Assembly: GCA_963969495.1 (NCBI GenBank)
Contig: OZ018321.1
Span: 138,346,685-138,410,684 of the forward strand
Direction: 5' to 3'
Length of the DNA stretch: 64,000 bases
Source of the DNA: Ceratothoa steindachneri
Lineage: Eukaryota; Arthropoda; Malacostraca; Isopoda; Cymothoidae
Under the pieces are notes generated by a model. It was given only the letters and a program-made list of their open reading frames with translations. It did not search any database and had not been told where the DNA came from. Positions 63,651-64,000 of the stretch are shown piece by piece. The position numbers were made by a program, and so were the translations under genes. How positions within the stretch are numbered: position 1 is the stretch's first letter; every line of letters starts with the position of its first letter.

Positions 63651-64000
63651 CCCCTCCATTCCAGGGGAAGTTGTCACTTCGAAAAAAAGAGAGAGAAGGG
63701 ACAACGATAGAGCTCCGTTGTAGGGAACTCGTTTTCTTGTACCAACCGTACCTTCCTGCACCTAACTAGTATTACCTCAATACATATGATTATTTTGATC
63801 TTTAGATTACAGGGGAAAATAACCTTTAATACAACTTAATCAAAGAAAAAAAAAAGGGCATGGAACAATGAAATGATATAAAATTAGTACATACGGGACA
63901 AAATAATTTATACGTAAATTAATGGGTACAAATATATATATACATACAAAAAAATTAGAGCTTGAGCGTTACAAAAGTCAGACATATACATTAATTAATT
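63651..64000. other. possible internal 3' part of the LTR element, otherwise unassigned
   Basis: Begins with CCCCTCCATTCCAGGGG (inverse of the polypurine-like tract) and then turns AT-rich; no coding sequence recognised before the window ends. Confidence 0.4.

Overview
The window looks like repeat-dominated nuclear DNA of an arthropod, most plausibly a crustacean. It is AT-rich with scattered GC-rich blocks, long (TA)n tracts and a 200-N assembly gap at 7579-7778. The transposon set (RNase H-bearing I/R1/jockey-type LINEs, a CR1-like LINE, hAT elements with a ZBED-type finger, Tc1/mariner, Ty3/gypsy) is familiar from crustacean assemblies. That placement rests on family resemblance recalled without a search, so it is low-confidence below phylum. 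I recognise no intact host protein-coding gene, no tRNA or rRNA gene and no CRISPR array. Nearly everything interpretable is a transposable-element remnant or a tandem repeat.

Left part (1-29 kb). Three minisatellites (1.8-3.0 kb) precede a LINE 3' tail and a tRNA-like SINE head. A structurally complete hAT element fills 4496-7897, with terminal inverted repeats, an 8-bp target-site duplication with one mismatch, and a decayed ZBED-type transposase on the minus strand. A second LINE tail and a gypsy RNase H scrap follow at 8.1-8.6 kb. An ORF1-only LINE with an 11-bp target duplication lies at 10539-12648. Next come a GGTTGGCCAACC repeat (13.0-13.2 kb), a 25-bp satellite (14.65-15.39 kb), a truncated Tc1 element (15.76-16.65 kb), a gypsy pol fragment (16.7-18.0 kb), a 5'-truncated CR1-like LINE (18.0-20.2 kb), (TA)n tracts, a second hAT transposase relic (23.4-25.3 kb), and a LINE RT tail abutting a 79-bp MITE (28.1-28.66 kb).

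Right part (29-64 kb). Three copies of one LINE family (ORF1 with zinc knuckles; ORF2 with endonuclease, reverse transcriptase and RNase H) dominate. Copy A is on the minus strand (29761-34212, 13-bp perfect target duplication) and carries an internal deletion that fuses ORF1 to ORF2 in frame. Copy B is on the plus strand (40589-48763, 11-bp target duplication) and is nearly full length, interrupted by a 1.24-kb solo-LTR-like insertion. Copy C is on the plus strand (about 57.35-62.12 kb), heavily decayed, and cut by a second, 1.53-kb copy of the same LTR. Between A and B lie a mariner relic, a roughly 1.9-kb GC-richer, fold-prone block I cannot identify (36.2-38.2 kb), and a separate RNase H fragment head-to-head with an RT scrap (39.0-39.86 kb). 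Two related 1.5-kb direct repeats occupy 52.3-56.1 kb.

The elements form a nested insertion record: the LTRs are younger than LINE copies B and C, and A and B are independent target-primed insertions because each has its own duplicated target. No pathway or operon logic applies. What the parts share are retrotransposition signals: conserved 3'-terminal hairpins, poly(A) or short-repeat tails, and target duplications.
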